From the NCBI GenBank assembly GCA_022457155.1, contig JAJGOT010000358.1, positions 437,501 to 501,500 of the forward strand: a stretch of DNA of 64,000 nt, given 5' to 3'. The notes under the pieces were generated by a model. That model did not search any database and was not told where the DNA came from. It saw only the letters and a program-made list of their open reading frames with translations. Positions 1 to 11,323 of the stretch are shown here, one piece after another; position 1 is the stretch's first letter; every line of letters starts with the position of its first letter. A program made the translations under genes and the position numbers. This DNA is from Cladopsammia gracilis. Its lineage: Eukaryota > Cnidaria > Anthozoa > Scleractinia > Dendrophylliidae.

Positions 1-445
1 AAACAGATGGACAATGTTTTTGTCTTGTGTTAAACTTACAACAATCGGTAACATGTCTTTTTTTGAGTAGATGTCCATGGCTTATATGTATATAGCAATA
101 AAAACAAAGTACTGTCCTCGAGATACACACTTTGAAACTTCATCACAATAAATTAGCTCTTTTAATTATCTCCAAATCTGCAGCTTTGCCATCTTGCTTA
201 TAACTAATCAATATTTTCAATAGCAATTTTTAAAATAAATTATTATCAAACTCTAGAATAATTAGAAACATCCAAAGAAACCGATAATCATAACAAATTT
301 GGCTATTGATTTTTATCAATTTTTGATATTAATCAATTAATTAGTAATGTTGTTTGGGCGATCAGTGCTCATAATGATAATAAATAAAAGTTTTGAAACT
401 GACCTGTTAAAAATTTTTATAAAAAGTTTAAAAGTTTTTCTAAAT

Positions 446-474
446 TTTCGGTTGCTCACTGCGGCCTTCATCAG
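446..474 (-). ncRNA. Hammerhead-ribozyme-like core (candidate)
   Basis: On the minus strand the sequence reads CTGATGA, then an imperfect GC-rich hairpin, then GAAA. This is the order of the conserved hammerhead core (CUGANGA, stem II, GAAA). Penelope-like retroelements are known to carry such motifs in their terminal repeats. Stems I and III were not resolved by eye, so only a core-like motif is claimed. Confidence 0.3.
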
Positions 475-706
475 AGAATGAATGATTAGTATCAATTACA
501 ATCAATTTTAATCGTGTCGTAGTAGTCAATCACTTGCTGGAAAGTGCCTGCACTGACTTCAGGTGTTTATAACGTTAAAAGTGTAAAAATAACCATTTAC
601 CCACCAAATGTCTATACTTTTTTTTCTGAAGTTATCTGGGAACATTTTGATGTGACATGTTTTTGTTCATGAAATGTGACTTTACCATGGCAACCATCTT
701 TTGACA

Positions 707-922
707 GGCTGTGCCTAAAAGTGGGACTGGGATGCAAGGACACATGGGACTCAGGGATGCGAAGTCGGGGATATGGGGACACAACAACAATGCAACATCT
801 GGGATGTGAGACTGGGGACGTGTGGACTTTAATGGCAATTCCACTGTGGTACGACCGCACATCTTCAAGTCCCACCTCCCTGAATATGCGTCCTTGTGTC
901 GCTGTCCCACTTTTAAGCAGCC
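707..922. mobile_element. Inverted-repeat element (MITE-like)
   Basis: Arms of about 38 bp built on TAAAAGTGGGAC at the left and its complement GTCCCACTTTTA at the right bracket about 140 bp of unrelated DNA. No transposase frame is present, so this is a non-autonomous element. Superfamily not determined. Confidence 0.6.
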
Positions 923-1368
923 ATTTTGACATGCATGCAAGCTCTTAGCCAGCAGGATGTCCAGGCATCCTGTGGACGCCTACTTTTTGAAGAAATTCAT
1001 GAAAATTGCACCTAATCCTTTAAAAATTTGATGGAAAATATCTTCAGGACACCCACTTTTCAATTTCTGGCTAAAAGCCTGCATGCATGTTTACCCAAAC
1101 TTTGAATTTTCTGCTTAAATTAACATTCTTGTAGTAAATTTAACCATTTGCATGTAGATCCTTTTTATAAAAGTGTCTTTCTATTGATTTTGATTAATTT
1201 TGACTCAATTTTGAATCTGCCCCCCTCCCCCAATCACGGACCCCCCCCCAAAAAAAATAAATAAATAAATAAATAAATAAAATAAAATAAAATAAAAAAT
1301 GCCAAGCCTAAGGTTAGGATTAATAGAGCTGATGCTTTCACAGTATTCTTTTTTGCAAATTCTCTAAG

Positions 1369-1899
1369 GTTGATGCTGCCTCAAAGTTAAGATGCAAATT
1401 ATGTTCCAACAAGAAATTTACTTCACTGAAGATGTATGATGACCACATGGCTTCCAAAAAGCATAGAAAAAAGATATTGAGGAAAAGCACCACAGGAGTC
1501 TGGGTTTGTCAAGCCTGCGAACTCACATTAAACTCACAAACAGAATGGGTGGGTAATATTATAAAGGAATTTTATATCAGACTACTGTATGTGTACCAGA
1601 TTAACCTATGTGTACCAGATTGACCTATTTTTTGTGCTCTCTGCATGTAGATAACCATTTATTACACCAATTTAAAACCTGCAGTCTCCTTAATAATCTT
1701 TGCAGATGCGAGAGTTCTGGGGATGCGACTGGCTTGAAATTTGCAAGTCAACTCATACTCGAATCTGATGCTCCCTGTTTTTAATTACTCTAAATACAAT
1801 GGATATATTATTCTAAATTATATTTTATAAAGCAGTTTTCAGTTGTTGAGTGTCTTAAGACGAAAATTAGTTAAAGTAATCACTCTGGCCAATCATAAC

Positions 1900-1960
<61 letters not shown>

Positions 1961-2550
1961 CATCCCTGTGGTAGTAGGCGCACTGGGGATGATCAAGAAA
2001 GGCATAGAAAAAATAGTCACCAGCATCCCTGGCAACATCAACCTCTGTGAAATTCAGAAAACCGCACTACTTGGGACAGCCAACATCCTGCGCAAGACCC
2101 TTTCTCTGCAATGCTAAGCAGTGTGGCCTCCACACAGCGCCTCATGGGTGCCCTAGGTCCATGGTTTGGACCCGGCCCCCATGGAGAACACATAATTATA
2201 TAGAGAACACATGATAATAATAATAAAACAATAATAATAAAATAATAACAAAACATCGCAGTGAAGGAAGTTGAAAAGATTGCAAGGATGTGGGGGCTCC
2301 CTTCCTCAAAGGTGAAGGTTATATTTCCAGTTATACAATGTAGTCAGAGCATTGGGCTCTATCCCAGTGAAACGAAAGAGCTACCTAGACCAAAAGGACA
2401 TTGACCACAACATCAATGTCCAGAAATCTGCATTGTTGGGAACAGTGCACATCCCGAGGAAAGTACCCGAGATCTGAGGTCTGAGGTCCTTGTTGTGACT
2501 TGACAGTTAGAACATTTACAAGAACTCCAGAATTACTGTGCAAACCCTAG

Positions 2551-2594
<44 letters not shown>

Positions 2595-2723
2595 CAATAA
2601 TAATATCAATATTAATCAATAATAATCTGGTCAGGTGGCTTGTTGCCACCTGACCAGGGCCAGTGTCATCTCCAGCAATATTGCCGAGTCAATTTGTTAT
2701 GGAATAACAATAATAATAATAAC

Positions 2724-2761
<38 letters not shown>

Positions 2762-4486
2762 TCTTAGGGAGCTCACTTCACTAATATAGTGGTATTCTGT
2801 GAGGCCCTGTGTAAATAATGCAATACATGCAATGAACCAATCAGAACTTGTTGCAAATACATTGCACATGTGCATGTACCGAGCCAGTTCCAAGCACTGA
2901 AAAATGGGATGTGCAATTATTTGGTCACAATTGGTTTTGGTTCTACTTTTGATTGGTTGAGAAGGAGGTGTGATATTTTTAAAGAGGTTAGTTTGTTACG
3001 AAACTATGGTGCTGTGCCAGTGGGAAGTGAACTCTGTCAGTAACTTGATAAGGTATTTAAAGTAATGTTGCACATAAGAACTACCGTAAACTTCATTGTT
3101 CTGCGGCATTGGTTATTTCCCACATAGAATATCTTTAGTTTCAAGAATAGAGGAGGGGCTGATGGTTCATAATTGAAGGGGTGTGCGGAATAGGCCCTAA
3201 GTAACTTTTGATGTAATGTCAAATTCTCCCTGTGGTTCACAAGGGAAAACAAGGCAATTTGGAATGAGAATCTAGCAGTTTATCAGAAGTCAGTTAGGGC
3301 TTTTTTCCAGGTACCCCTTCAATTATATTTCAGTATAAAAACCAAGAAAATCCATTTGCGTCATATAAATTTTAGGAAATTTTCGTGCTTAACCAATCAG
3401 AATAGCAGAAGACAATAGTTTAAAAATTGCATCTTGTGTGATTAGGTCTCAAATAACTTGAAATCGTAAAGCAATTTGACAAAATGCATCTTGAACCTAA
3501 AACTTTTTAGCGAGTTTTGAGTTTAGGCCAATAAGATCACTAGTTGTAACAATTAAAAAAGTTGGCCGCATTCCATCGTGCATTGCTGTTCAGCACTTTC
3601 CTTCTTATGCAGATCATTACTTAAAATTGGCCACCATAAAATATTAAGAAAGCTGACATTTGAGTGTTAGCCTTTCATCAGAGAGAATGGTCAACTGGCT
3701 TCAGTCAGGGGACTCAAAAAACTGATTATATTTTAGATAAAATTGGTCCTAGGTAAAGTGATTATTAGACCTACATGTAAGCTAGATTCATGATTAGGTT
3801 CGATTTAGGTTATTAATAATAGGTTATTATTGCATTTTTCTTTTTCTGGTAGAAAAAAAATTCAATTTAAGGTGAAAAATTTTCTAAGTGTTGCTAAAAG
3901 GTAAGCGACCATAATATTATAATTATAAGGGAAATTTGAGTTCCCCCGCATCTGTGATACATGTACATTTAAAATAATAAACAATTAATGACTGGTCCCG
4001 AGGGAAACAATCAATTTTGTTTCCAGAGAATTTCGATGGAAACAATTTTGTTTCCCAGGGATCAGTCATTAAGGGATTTGTTGCTTAGCAACATGTGTAA
4101 TTTAATATTATGGTCTGATCACCTGCACTAGCGGGCAACAGTGCACTGTTACCCTCTGACTTTGCAAATGTTGCATGCTCATGGACATTTGGTAGGAAAG
4201 CGTTTGTTTGTTAGATCAAGATGTCACGTGACCATGAATCAACCAATGAGCATGCATGTTGTATTGAAAAAATCTCCAGCTATATATTATAACAAAGTAT
4301 GTTGTTTCTCTGAATTTCCAGATGAAGCATCTGTGTGGCCGACGACATCATGATAAACTCAAGGAGTGGGGCCAGGGGCTGTTTCCATCTGGGTCTCCAA
4401 TCAGACAGCAGGAAATATATTTACTGGACGACTCTCATTATCAAGAAATAGAGGAAGACAATGAAGGAGAAAACATCTTGGAATAA
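1369..4486 (+). CDS. U1/JAZ-type C2H2 zinc-finger protein, last two coding exons (5' end not found)
   Basis: Two exons are supported. Exon n (1369-1548) follows the acceptor TCTCTAAG and ends at TGG before a GTGGGT donor. The last exon (4322-4486) follows TTTCCAG and ends in TAA, with AATAAA at 4492-4497. Joined in phase 0 they give two zinc fingers. Finger 1 is C-x2-C-x13-H-x5-H, ending in a basic KKHRKK run. Finger 2 is split by the intron and rejoins as C-x2-C-x12-H-x5-H (CQAC ... HLCGRRH); this restored spacing is the best evidence for the splice. The long H-x5-H spacing is typical of U1-like and JAZ/ZNF346/ZMAT fingers, which usually bind RNA. The tail is acidic. A second possible donor lies at 1553 (GTAATA) but would break finger 2. 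Upstream exons were not identified and may lie outside the window. The 2.8-kb intron is full of retroelement debris. Confidence 0.7.
1831..1896 (+). mobile_element. 5' fragment of the CCAAT-rich inverted-repeat element
   Basis: It starts AGCAGTTTTCAGTTGTTGAG and continues with the AGTAATCACTCTGGCCAATC stretch seen in the full copy at 4861-5146. It is cut off by an (AAT)n tract. Confidence 0.5.
1899..1959. repeat. (AAT)n microsatellite
   Basis: About 20 uninterrupted AAT/ATA units lie directly beside a LINE tail, as expected for a retroposon 3' tail or its expansion. Confidence 0.9.
1960..2137 (+). mobile_element. LINE reverse-transcriptase C-terminal remnant
   Basis: Plus-strand translation gives IPVVVGALGMIKKGIEKIV and, further on, QKTALLGTANILRKTLS before a stop. 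The VVGALG ... QKxALLGTAxILRK pair is a familiar ending of cnidarian non-LTR retrotransposon polyproteins. Only the last 55 or so residues remain, flanked by (AAT)n and (AATA)-rich DNA. Confidence 0.55.
2262..2520 (+). mobile_element. Second, more decayed LINE tail
   Basis: It reads VKEVEKIARMWGLPSSKVKV, then a frameshifted stretch that still shows the equivalent of the QKxALLGTAxILRK ending near 2420-2465. It belongs to the same family as 1960-2137 and is broken by frameshifts and stops. It is followed by (AAT)n at 2550-2595. Confidence 0.45.
2550..2760. repeat. Two (AAT)n tracts with a short inverted repeat between
   Basis: (AAT)n occupies 2550-2595 and, with (AAC) interruptions, 2706-2760. 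Between them GGTCAGGTGGC and GCCACCTGACC form a perfect short hairpin near 2629-2657. Confidence 0.8.
2812..2990 (+). mobile_element. Internal fragment of the CCAAT-rich element
   Basis: It contains GCAATGAACCAATCAGAACT and later ATTGGTTTTGGTTCTACTTT, in the same order and spacing as the full copy at 4861-5146. Both termini are missing. Confidence 0.5.
3057..3624 (-). mobile_element. MITE family with TTAAGTAATG ends, copy 1 (nested insertion)
   Basis: The ends are TTAAAGTAATG at the left and CATTACTTAA at the right, followed inward by CATAAGAA-type sequence. Close relatives lie at 24524-24980, 27347-27814 and 54729-55176. This copy is longer than the others because a piece at about 3180-3312, related to 36597-36735, is inserted in it. 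No ORF. Confidence 0.65.
3652..3681 (-). ncRNA. Degenerate hammerhead-like core of Penelope type
   Basis: The minus strand reads CTGATGA, AGGCTAACACTC, then CAAATGTCAGC. It is clearly related to the better copy at 51290-51322, but the GAAA box has become CAAA, so an active ribozyme is unlikely. Confidence 0.3.
3986..4200 (+). mobile_element. GGTCCCGAGGGAAAC element, copy 1
   Basis: It starts ACTGGTCCCGAGGGAAACA, with an internal inverse TTTCCCAGGGATCAGTCATT, and continues with a CTAGCGGGCAACAGTGCAC segment. Related copies lie at 25769-25886, 47934-48120 and 58447-58600. The facing GAGGGAAAC/GTTTCCC stretches can form a hairpin. Confidence 0.5.
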
Positions 4487-4860
4487 TTAACAATAAAAAA
4501 AATATATTATTTAATATTATTCACTGAAGTGGAGGTAAATATCTACCACTCTTCACTGACACTTTGTAGGCACCTTGTAGCGACTGTCCACTGAATCAGC
4601 GTTCAGGGTCTGGGTCTTCAGTTGGCTGCATCAGAGACCAAATGAATGTGGAATTCACAATCCCTATCACAGAGGCTGATGCAACTACAGACGGTGGTGT
4701 TGTTAGACTAGAGTTTCAGCCGAATTCCCATAAAACCTTTATCATTATTATTGTTATTATTGTTACCATTATTTTTTTCACACGTTCTATTATTTTTTTT
4801 TCTCCAAACCATAAATAATTACTGGTAGTTTAACATTCAAGAATTTAATTACATGTATAT

Positions 4861-5146
4861 TAGAGCAGTTTTCATTTTAAAGTCGTAAAACCAAAACCAA
4901 AGTAATTACTCTGACCAATCACAGTAGTCGTAAACAATCCAATGAACCAATCAGAGCTCGAAGCAATTACATGTCGCCGGCGCCAAGCGCGGGAAAACGC
5001 GTGCGAGCAAGTCACGATTGGTTTTGGTTTTACTTGTGATTGGTCGAGAAAGTGGCGCGAGATGTTTTAGCCAATCACAAAGCGTAGCAATGCAAAACCA
5101 AAGCAATTGTGTAATTACTTTCGACACTCAATTGAAAACTGCTCTA
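4861..5146. mobile_element. Full-length CCAAT-rich inverted-repeat element (286 bp)
   Basis: The ends TAGAGCAGTTTTCA and TGAAAACTGCTCTA are inverted repeats. Between them lie several CCAAT/ATTGG boxes and a central GCGCCAAGCGCGGGAAAACG. This is the reference copy for a family also seen at 1831, 2812, 19218, 48503, 52275 and, inverted, 53801. It has no coding capacity. Confidence 0.75.
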
Positions 5147-5911
5147 TTAAAAGTGTTACAGGAATAATATCACCTATCTAATGAGCTTAAGGTGGCCGAA
5201 CACAGTTTCGCGGGCGGTCAGCAGGAATTCGCGTGACGGCGCGGGTTTTTAGAAAGAATGTGAGACAGCTCCGTTTTGTAAACAATGTACACAAACGACA
5301 ATTTCAATTACATACTAAACATGGCTTTAATGGCAATATCTCGTTCACGTTTTAAGCGATCCAAAAAACTCTGCCGGGGGTGTTTTGTACACTTTTGGGT
5401 ATTTTGGGGAGGAAATAGTTTTTCTCAAAGGATTTGTAAAATTTTGGGAAATAAGAAACATTGAAGATTTAATGAAGTTTAAAAATTTCACTTTGTAGTT
5501 AATAATTAATAGGTGGCCAATAAAATAGTTCACTATCAACCTGGGGTGCTCTTGTTTGGGTATCAACTGTGAGTTGGTGTTCCAAAAATCCTTTTTTTTC
5601 TTCTATCCCTTTATTAAACCTCTTAAAATTTCATTGCAATTCACGTTTACCCCCGCCTTAATAGGCAAAGCGAAAACATTTCAACCTAATGGTATAAAGA
5701 CATGACGAACTTCGTTAATGACATGCATTGCTGATTTATTTTAGACACCAATGAACCTATCATTTTCTTTATTTTAAAGTTCAAAAGTTTTACGTGTAAC
5801 GGTAATTTTACGGGTTTTTTTTTTTAATTGCTTTTTTTACAGTTTCAACCCGAAGAAGGTTTCTCTTGCAAACCGAAATTATTGAACCATTTCAGCTTTT
5901 TTATAAACATG
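5147..5911. other. Intergenic DNA, no gene supported
   Basis: Only short frames with no recognisable motif, codon pattern or splice framing. I see no clear repeat boundary either. Confidence 0.5.
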
Positions 5912-6503
5912 TTAGGCCCAGTTCAAACGTCGAACTTCACATGTGCCGAACCAAATGCAAACAAGAGGCTCCAAGCAGCCTATACTCATGCGCATGCGTA
6001 AGAAAGTTTTATGATATATTTTAAACATGATAAGAAGATGTCCGACATAGAGAAGAGTTACTCCTTTCATTTAGTTATCGTTCCTGCAAACCACGTTGTT
6101 TACTATTGAATGTTTTGGAAATGAAGGCTGTACCACAATGAAGCCAGTGATTCTTCTTAATCTTATATATACCAAACGTGAACAAAGTAATGTATGTAGG
6201 GTTGTAGGAGACGCTGTCGTGACACTTAAGTAACGCTGTTTTACCGGAAGTAAGAGGAGCCGGAAGTCCCTAAACAGAAAGCTGTGAACCGGAAGTGCAC
6301 AATTTTAAAATATGCGTGCATACATTTGCATGCAAAATCGTGACACAAAAAATAAAAATAATAATAAAAATAATAACAAGAAAAACGGAGCCGAAACCTT
6401 ACCTCATGCCGCTTCGCGCATGAGTAATGAGCAAAATCTATTGTTCTTGCTAATTTGCATTAGGTTCGGCACATGTGAAGTTCGACGTTTGAACTGGACC
6501 TTA
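5912..6503. mobile_element. Long inverted-repeat element (about 590 bp)
   Basis: The left arm begins TTAGGCCCAGTTCAAACGTC and the right arm ends with GACGTTTGAACTGGACC. About 40 bp match on each side, through ACTTCACATGTGCCGAACC. No transposase frame in between, so it is non-autonomous. Confidence 0.7.
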
Positions 6504-6593
6504 CAGCTTTCATTGTTATCATTTCGTTTCCTTTTTCTTCGCGTTGCGCTTTGGATCAGTCTGCCGCGCGCCGTCCAAAGTATTAAGCTTTCT

Positions 6594-6954
6594 AGCCCCA
6601 TTTACTTATGGAGAAGAGTTGTCTCGGGTACCCGAGGCAACCCTTCCCCCTAGCGAGACATTTTTACCGAGCGTCTATATGAAAGTTTGGCGACTCCAGT
6701 AAACACGCGTCCTTTGGGGACGAGATTGGGCTACCTCGTCTCGGGTAGCGGGGGCCAAAGCGTTTACATGATAAAAATATATGTTAAAAAGCCCTAAAAC
6801 ATTGCCCCACTGTACTTGCCAGCGTTACCTCCCCCTCCCCCCACCGAGTTATCGCGATCGTCATGCAAACGGAATTTACAAAGAAAAAAGTGAAAAGTTA
6901 GCTCGCCCGGGGGTAGGTTTGTCTCGGGTACCCGAGGCCATATAAATGGAGCCT
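6594..6954. mobile_element. Inverted-repeat element with CTCGGGTACCCGAG in both ends
   Basis: Both termini contain TCTCGGGTACCCGAGGC, itself a palindrome, next to matching CCCCATTTAC / TATAAATGGAGCC outer sequence. The interior is non-coding. Confidence 0.6.
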
Positions 6955-7388
6955 AAGCGTAATATAATTATAGAAGTTATTCAAGAGGGATTACTGGAGA
7001 GACACATAGAATGTATTGTTCCGATTTGGTCATGAAAAAAGATTGAAATCGCCGATTTGATATTGACTGAAAATGTGAAACATGAAAGATCATTTGATTA
7101 TACGAAACTGTGGCAAGAAACAAATTTCACCGAAGTTAATGCAAATCATAGCTAGTTTCCGACTGAAACTATGACTGACAAAAGTTATCCACTTTAATAC
7201 TTATTTTTCTTTTCTTTTTGTTTTATTGTATTAGCTTCACCATATCATATAACAAACTTCTATTAAACCATAAAACAACAACAGTTTAAACTACGAATAG
7301 TGTTGACTTGCAAGTGAGCCAAAGAAAAGAAACTGGCTGAGTGAGGCCGAAAAGAACAGGAGCTAACAGGGTTACATTTTAGACAGAT

Positions 7389-7612
7389 AGGTCGTGTTTT
7401 ATTGGGGTCAACCGTTTCAACCTAAACCGGTTTTGGTTGATTTGGTTGAGGTGTCCCAATAGAACACTTTTCAACCATTTCAACCAGGTTCAGAGCTGGT
7501 TGAAATGGTTGATCAACCAAACCAACCGAAAACGGTTTTTTCCCAATAGAACACGAAAAAAATCCAACCAGCCCAACCAACCGAAAATGGTTGATCCCAA
7601 TAGAACACGGCC
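7389..7612. mobile_element. Foldback element rich in GGTTGAxxTGGTTGA motifs
   Basis: The left end GGTCGTGTTTTATTGGGGTC mirrors the right end GATCCCAATAGAACACGGCC. The interior repeats CAACCATTTCAACC-type and CCCAATAGAACAC motifs in both orientations, giving several nested hairpins. Confidence 0.65.
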
Positions 7613-10260
7613 ATAGCTTTGAACTAGCGGGGATCTTCGTAACAAGTTTCCACCGATGCACTTATATTTCTAAACGTAACCTACTTTCGTTCTTAGACAG
7701 TTACACTCTTTAACTAGATGAAGTCCAATATCGATGAATATCGAAACTTATCTTTCTCCGGAGGAGTTAATAAACACGGTGATCCATTCAATCCTGTTCT
7801 TGGCGGATGAGGCGGGGATGGGGGAGGGGTGAGAGAGTGTTTGCTTTTGCGATCCCATCTGTTTTAACACCCCCAAGTCTCCCTCGCCCTCCCGTCTCAC
7901 GGTACATTCTAGTGTGACCATTCTAGTATGGTTTCAGGAAACTAGTTTCAAACCGGAGTATCTTTTCGAGAATATACCGATCAATTCCTAAGGCCATGCA
8001 GGAAACCAAGTTTTCAAACCGAAGTATCAGTTTTCGACAAGACTACCGATCAATTTTTTCAGGAAAAAATTTCAAACCAAAGTGTAAAGAGCTGCCGTTT
8101 TGCACGATTTAGCGGCAGTTGTTCAGTTTGCAAGTGGTTTGTTTTGTCTTCGCGAAGGCTCTTATCAATTCCGGATACACAGTCATATTTCATGTTTTCG
8201 TAACGAGGGTTTAATATAGTTCGGCGCCTTTGTTTCACCCAAATATTTACAAATAGACTTTACTTAATACCAAATTAGGGAGAAAGCACTCCAAACAACG
8301 TATTTGAGGCTTGGACCAGTTTTCTCTGCAATCAAGTCAAAAAACAGGTTCGGGCAAGCTTGATGTTTGACACAAAGCCAGCTGGCGAGTATCAAGTTGT
8401 ACCCGCGGGGGGACTCTGATATATACGAGTTTGTGCTGCTGCGATCAAACTGTTTGGCTGTCACGAGGGTAAGCAAAGAGGTTTGCTCTAGAATAGGATA
8501 TCAATTACCGGGAAATTGATCTATGGTGTGAAAATAGAATTTCCGGAAAATAGCGATACTCAGATATGAAGGAAATGTTGGTGTTTAGTCTAGAATAGTG
8601 AAGCTGAACAGTCTGGTAGAATCCATGCGGCACACCACCCAAAAATGTACAGAGCACCCCTCCCAGTCCCCCACCCCCCTCACCCCTCACCTCTCCCCAC
8701 CCCCTCACTCGGACTCCTTGACTTTTAATTTTTAAGTAAAAAGACACAATTTTAGAATTATGCCCTCTCGAGTTCTTTGCCGGTTTATACAACCATTTTT
8801 TTTACACAGGCGTGTTTCGCTGCTGGTAAAGCTTACTCGTGGTCTATAGGAATCAACTTTATGACTGAAATAAATTCTCCAAACTCGTACTATACGAATG
8901 AATGAAGATTGGTGGTAAGAATTTGCAAGTTGACCTTAGGGCTTCTAGAAAAGAAAGGGTGGGGGGGAGGGGGGGGGGGGGTTGTTCCAGTTGAATCCCC
9001 AAGATAAGGATTTTGTACATGTACAGGAGCTACATATGTCATATCACTGTTATGTAATCCAATAAAACTCCAATATCACTAATGTGATACGCTCAGAGTA
9101 TAGCAGTAAAGCAGAATTAGAATTCGCACCAAATAACCGCCCGCCCTTGTCCGCTGCTTATATTTTGAGAAATGAACGCCAATTTTAGTCTTCGCTGGCT
9201 GTTTTTGTCCCCGCTCGCGTGCCGATACGTCAATAGACAAAGGAATAGTTGAATACTTGCCCAAAGGTCGTAACAATTTGTTATGTTTAGTTGCCTTTGA
9301 CGTCACTCACGAGCAGGCCAGCACGTGGGGGACAAACCATATGCTTTAGCCTTGAGTGGTGACAAGTTAAGTTCCTGTTTTGCGATCAGAAATGGTTTAA
9401 AAACGCACGTGGAGTTACTGCGTAAAATGAGACGGAGCTAATACCAACAAAACCTTGAACTCATTACCCAAAAGATTTTAGTAATACGTGCTCCACTGTT
9501 TGACTAAAACTTTAAGCTTCCCCCGCAACTCAGATTTCCTTTATGTTTGTTTAACCAGGCGTGTACTTGAAGAGAGAAAAGAAAATAATACGCAGGTATG
9601 TTTGCTTACGAGCTTTATAAAGTTCGAAGAATTTGCGTAAAAATCATGCAAATTCAATTATCTTTGGCACCAATCGAGCTGAAAGTCTGTGTCACATGGC
9701 GTTTAATTAAATTAAGAAATGTGGAATGCCGAGTGCGCTTTCTTTATTTCGTAAAACCGAGACTTGTTAACAAATTAACAAATCGGGTGCTTACGTGTGT
9801 TGATAAAGATCATATCTTTTTTTTAGCGTGGACTGGACTATGACTAATCGGATGGAGAACAAAGGGCTCTCTACTTTTTTTGAATGGAAAACAAATCTCT
9901 CACATGAATGAATCCGTTTTTAGCACCTTTTGAATTGAATGCTTAAAACGGTTCCAAAACAATACCTGCCGTTGCTGGTACCTGGTTAGTGTTATACGAG
10001 ATCGAATTCGTATTTGTAGAGCAACTAAAAGACGTTTGTCCTCTACACACGGCTGAGAAACACGCTTCGGCATGAAACACGAAACAAAAGATTCAGAAGT
10101 CAAGAGGTCATGAGATAAATCTAAGGTAACAAAACTTGTGTACTTTAAAATTTTGCAACAAACTCAGTCATTTCACTTGCGGAGATGACGCCTGTGTCCA
10201 ATCAAATCATCGGATGTGACTTGTTTCTGTTAGATCCTTATCAGCAGTAATACTCGCTGA
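7613..10260. other. Intergenic DNA upstream of the KLF gene
   Basis: No gene is supported. It contains a degenerate copy of the repeat better preserved at 12356-13075 (8500-8720, with GTGTTTAGTCTAGAATAG), and a G-rich tract at 8958-8981. Reading frames here are short and featureless. Confidence 0.5.
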
Positions 10261-10271
10261 TGGTTTGCTGA

Positions 10272-10320
10272 ACCAATAGAATCGCTCACTGGACTAAACA
10301 TCATCCAACGGGTATTTAAC
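10272..10320 (+). promoter_or_regulatory. Putative core promoter of the KLF gene
   Basis: A CCAAT box (in AACCAATAGA) at 10272-10276 lies about 40 bp upstream of a weak TATA-like TATTTAAC at 10313-10320. The ATG follows about 135 bp further on, which would leave a short 5' UTR. The assignment rests on position and motifs only. Confidence 0.4.
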
Positions 10321-10453
10321 CCGTCAAACGCTTTAGTACAAGGCACATGCCTTGCAGCGCTCGCTCGAAGAAGAGAAAGTTTGAACGCGGAAAAAAAAAA
10401 ACTTCAAGTACGTGAACAGACTTTGCTTTGCAGAGACGGGCGCTGAGAAAGAC

Positions 10454-11323
10454 ATGGATTCCGACCTGCTGTTTGAAGAGTTTATGGATGGCAGTGCTCT
10501 GGATTTCACTGAGTTGGAAGAAAAATATCCGCTTTGCGGATATTTAGATACCCCAGATGGTGTAGCCGACCAGCACATTGACTCTATTGGTTTGTCTTGT
10601 CCAGTTGATGTCTATCTTGATTATTTGTTCTCCAAGGGCATTGTCGACTCCATGGACGAGCACATAGTGTTAGCGCCAGACTGTGATGAGGTAGGCGAAC
10701 TGAAAGAGCACCTCATTTCCTCAGTGTTTAACTCATATTACAAACAAACGTATGAATTTGAGATGGGCCCAAGTGGCAAAGACAACCTGGTGCTATCTGC
10801 GAGCCTGTTGCTTCCCGACAGCGACCAGTCTAGCGATACAGCGTCTCTGAGCGATGCTGCTAGCGATGTGTCCGATAATTTGGATGGGCTTGCAGTTCGT
10901 TATCAATATTCCGGGGCAGAAGGTCAAGTCTCAGCAATGGAACACCCGAACCATTCCCATCCAGGTGCAATCAACAAGCGGCAGGCCGGAAACCGGGGGG
11001 AGCGCGCGAGGCGTCGTGTTTCCACGCGTGAATACAAGTGCAACTTTCCTGGTTGCACCAAGACCTACACGAAGAGTTCGCATTTGAAGGCGCACATAAG
11101 ACGACACACGGGAGAAAAGCCTTTCGCTTGTACGTGGAAAGGGTGCAACTGGAGATTCTCAAGATCGGACGAGCTAGCTCGCCACAAGCGTTCTCACAGT
11201 GGGATAAAACCATTTATTTGTGACCTCTGCGACAAGAGATTTTCAAGGTCCGATCACTTAGCTAAGCATAGAAAAACTCATTATCGTACGAGGAAAAACT
11301 CTACCTTTGTTATGAAAATGTAA
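10454..11323 (+). CDS. KLF15: Kruppel-like factor, KLF15-like transcription factor
   Basis: A single-exon frame of 289 residues that binds GC/CACCC-box DNA in the nucleus. An acidic N-terminal part ([10 protein letters not shown], and further D/E/S-rich stretches to about residue 145) probably acts in activation or repression. A basic linker (RGERARRR) precedes three C-terminal C2H2 fingers at about residues 194-276: C-x4-C, C-x4-C and C-x2-C types joined by HTGEKPF and HSGIKPF. Recognition helices show [16 protein letters not shown] and RSDHLAKH, the KLF signature. The combination [13 protein letters not shown] and [18 protein letters not shown] is closest to KLF15 among vertebrate paralogues from memory. 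I prefer this ATG over an in-frame one 42 bp upstream, since the [10 protein letters not shown] start is acidic like the rest of the domain and the extra 14 residues look like 5' UTR. No intron interrupts the coding region. Family certain; KLF15 orthology likely. Confidence 0.88.
   Translation: MDSDLLFEEFMDGSALDFTELEEKYPLCGYLDTPDGVADQHIDSIGLSCPVDVYLDYLFSKGIVDSMDEHIVLAPDCDEVGELKEHLISSVFNSYYKQTYEFEMGPSGKDNLVLSASLLLPDSDQSSDTASLSDAASDVSDNLDGLAVRYQYSGAEGQVSAMEHPNHSHPGAINKRQAGNRGERARRRVSTREYKCNFPGCTKTYTKSSHLKAHIRRHTGEKPFACTWKGCNWRFSRSDELARHKRSHSGIKPFICDLCDKRFSRSDHLAKHRKTHYRTRKNSTFVMKM

Noticed and set aside
612..948. Overlapping frames of 90-106 residues on both strands
   Set aside because: They coincide with an inverted-repeat element; sense and antisense frames mirror each other.
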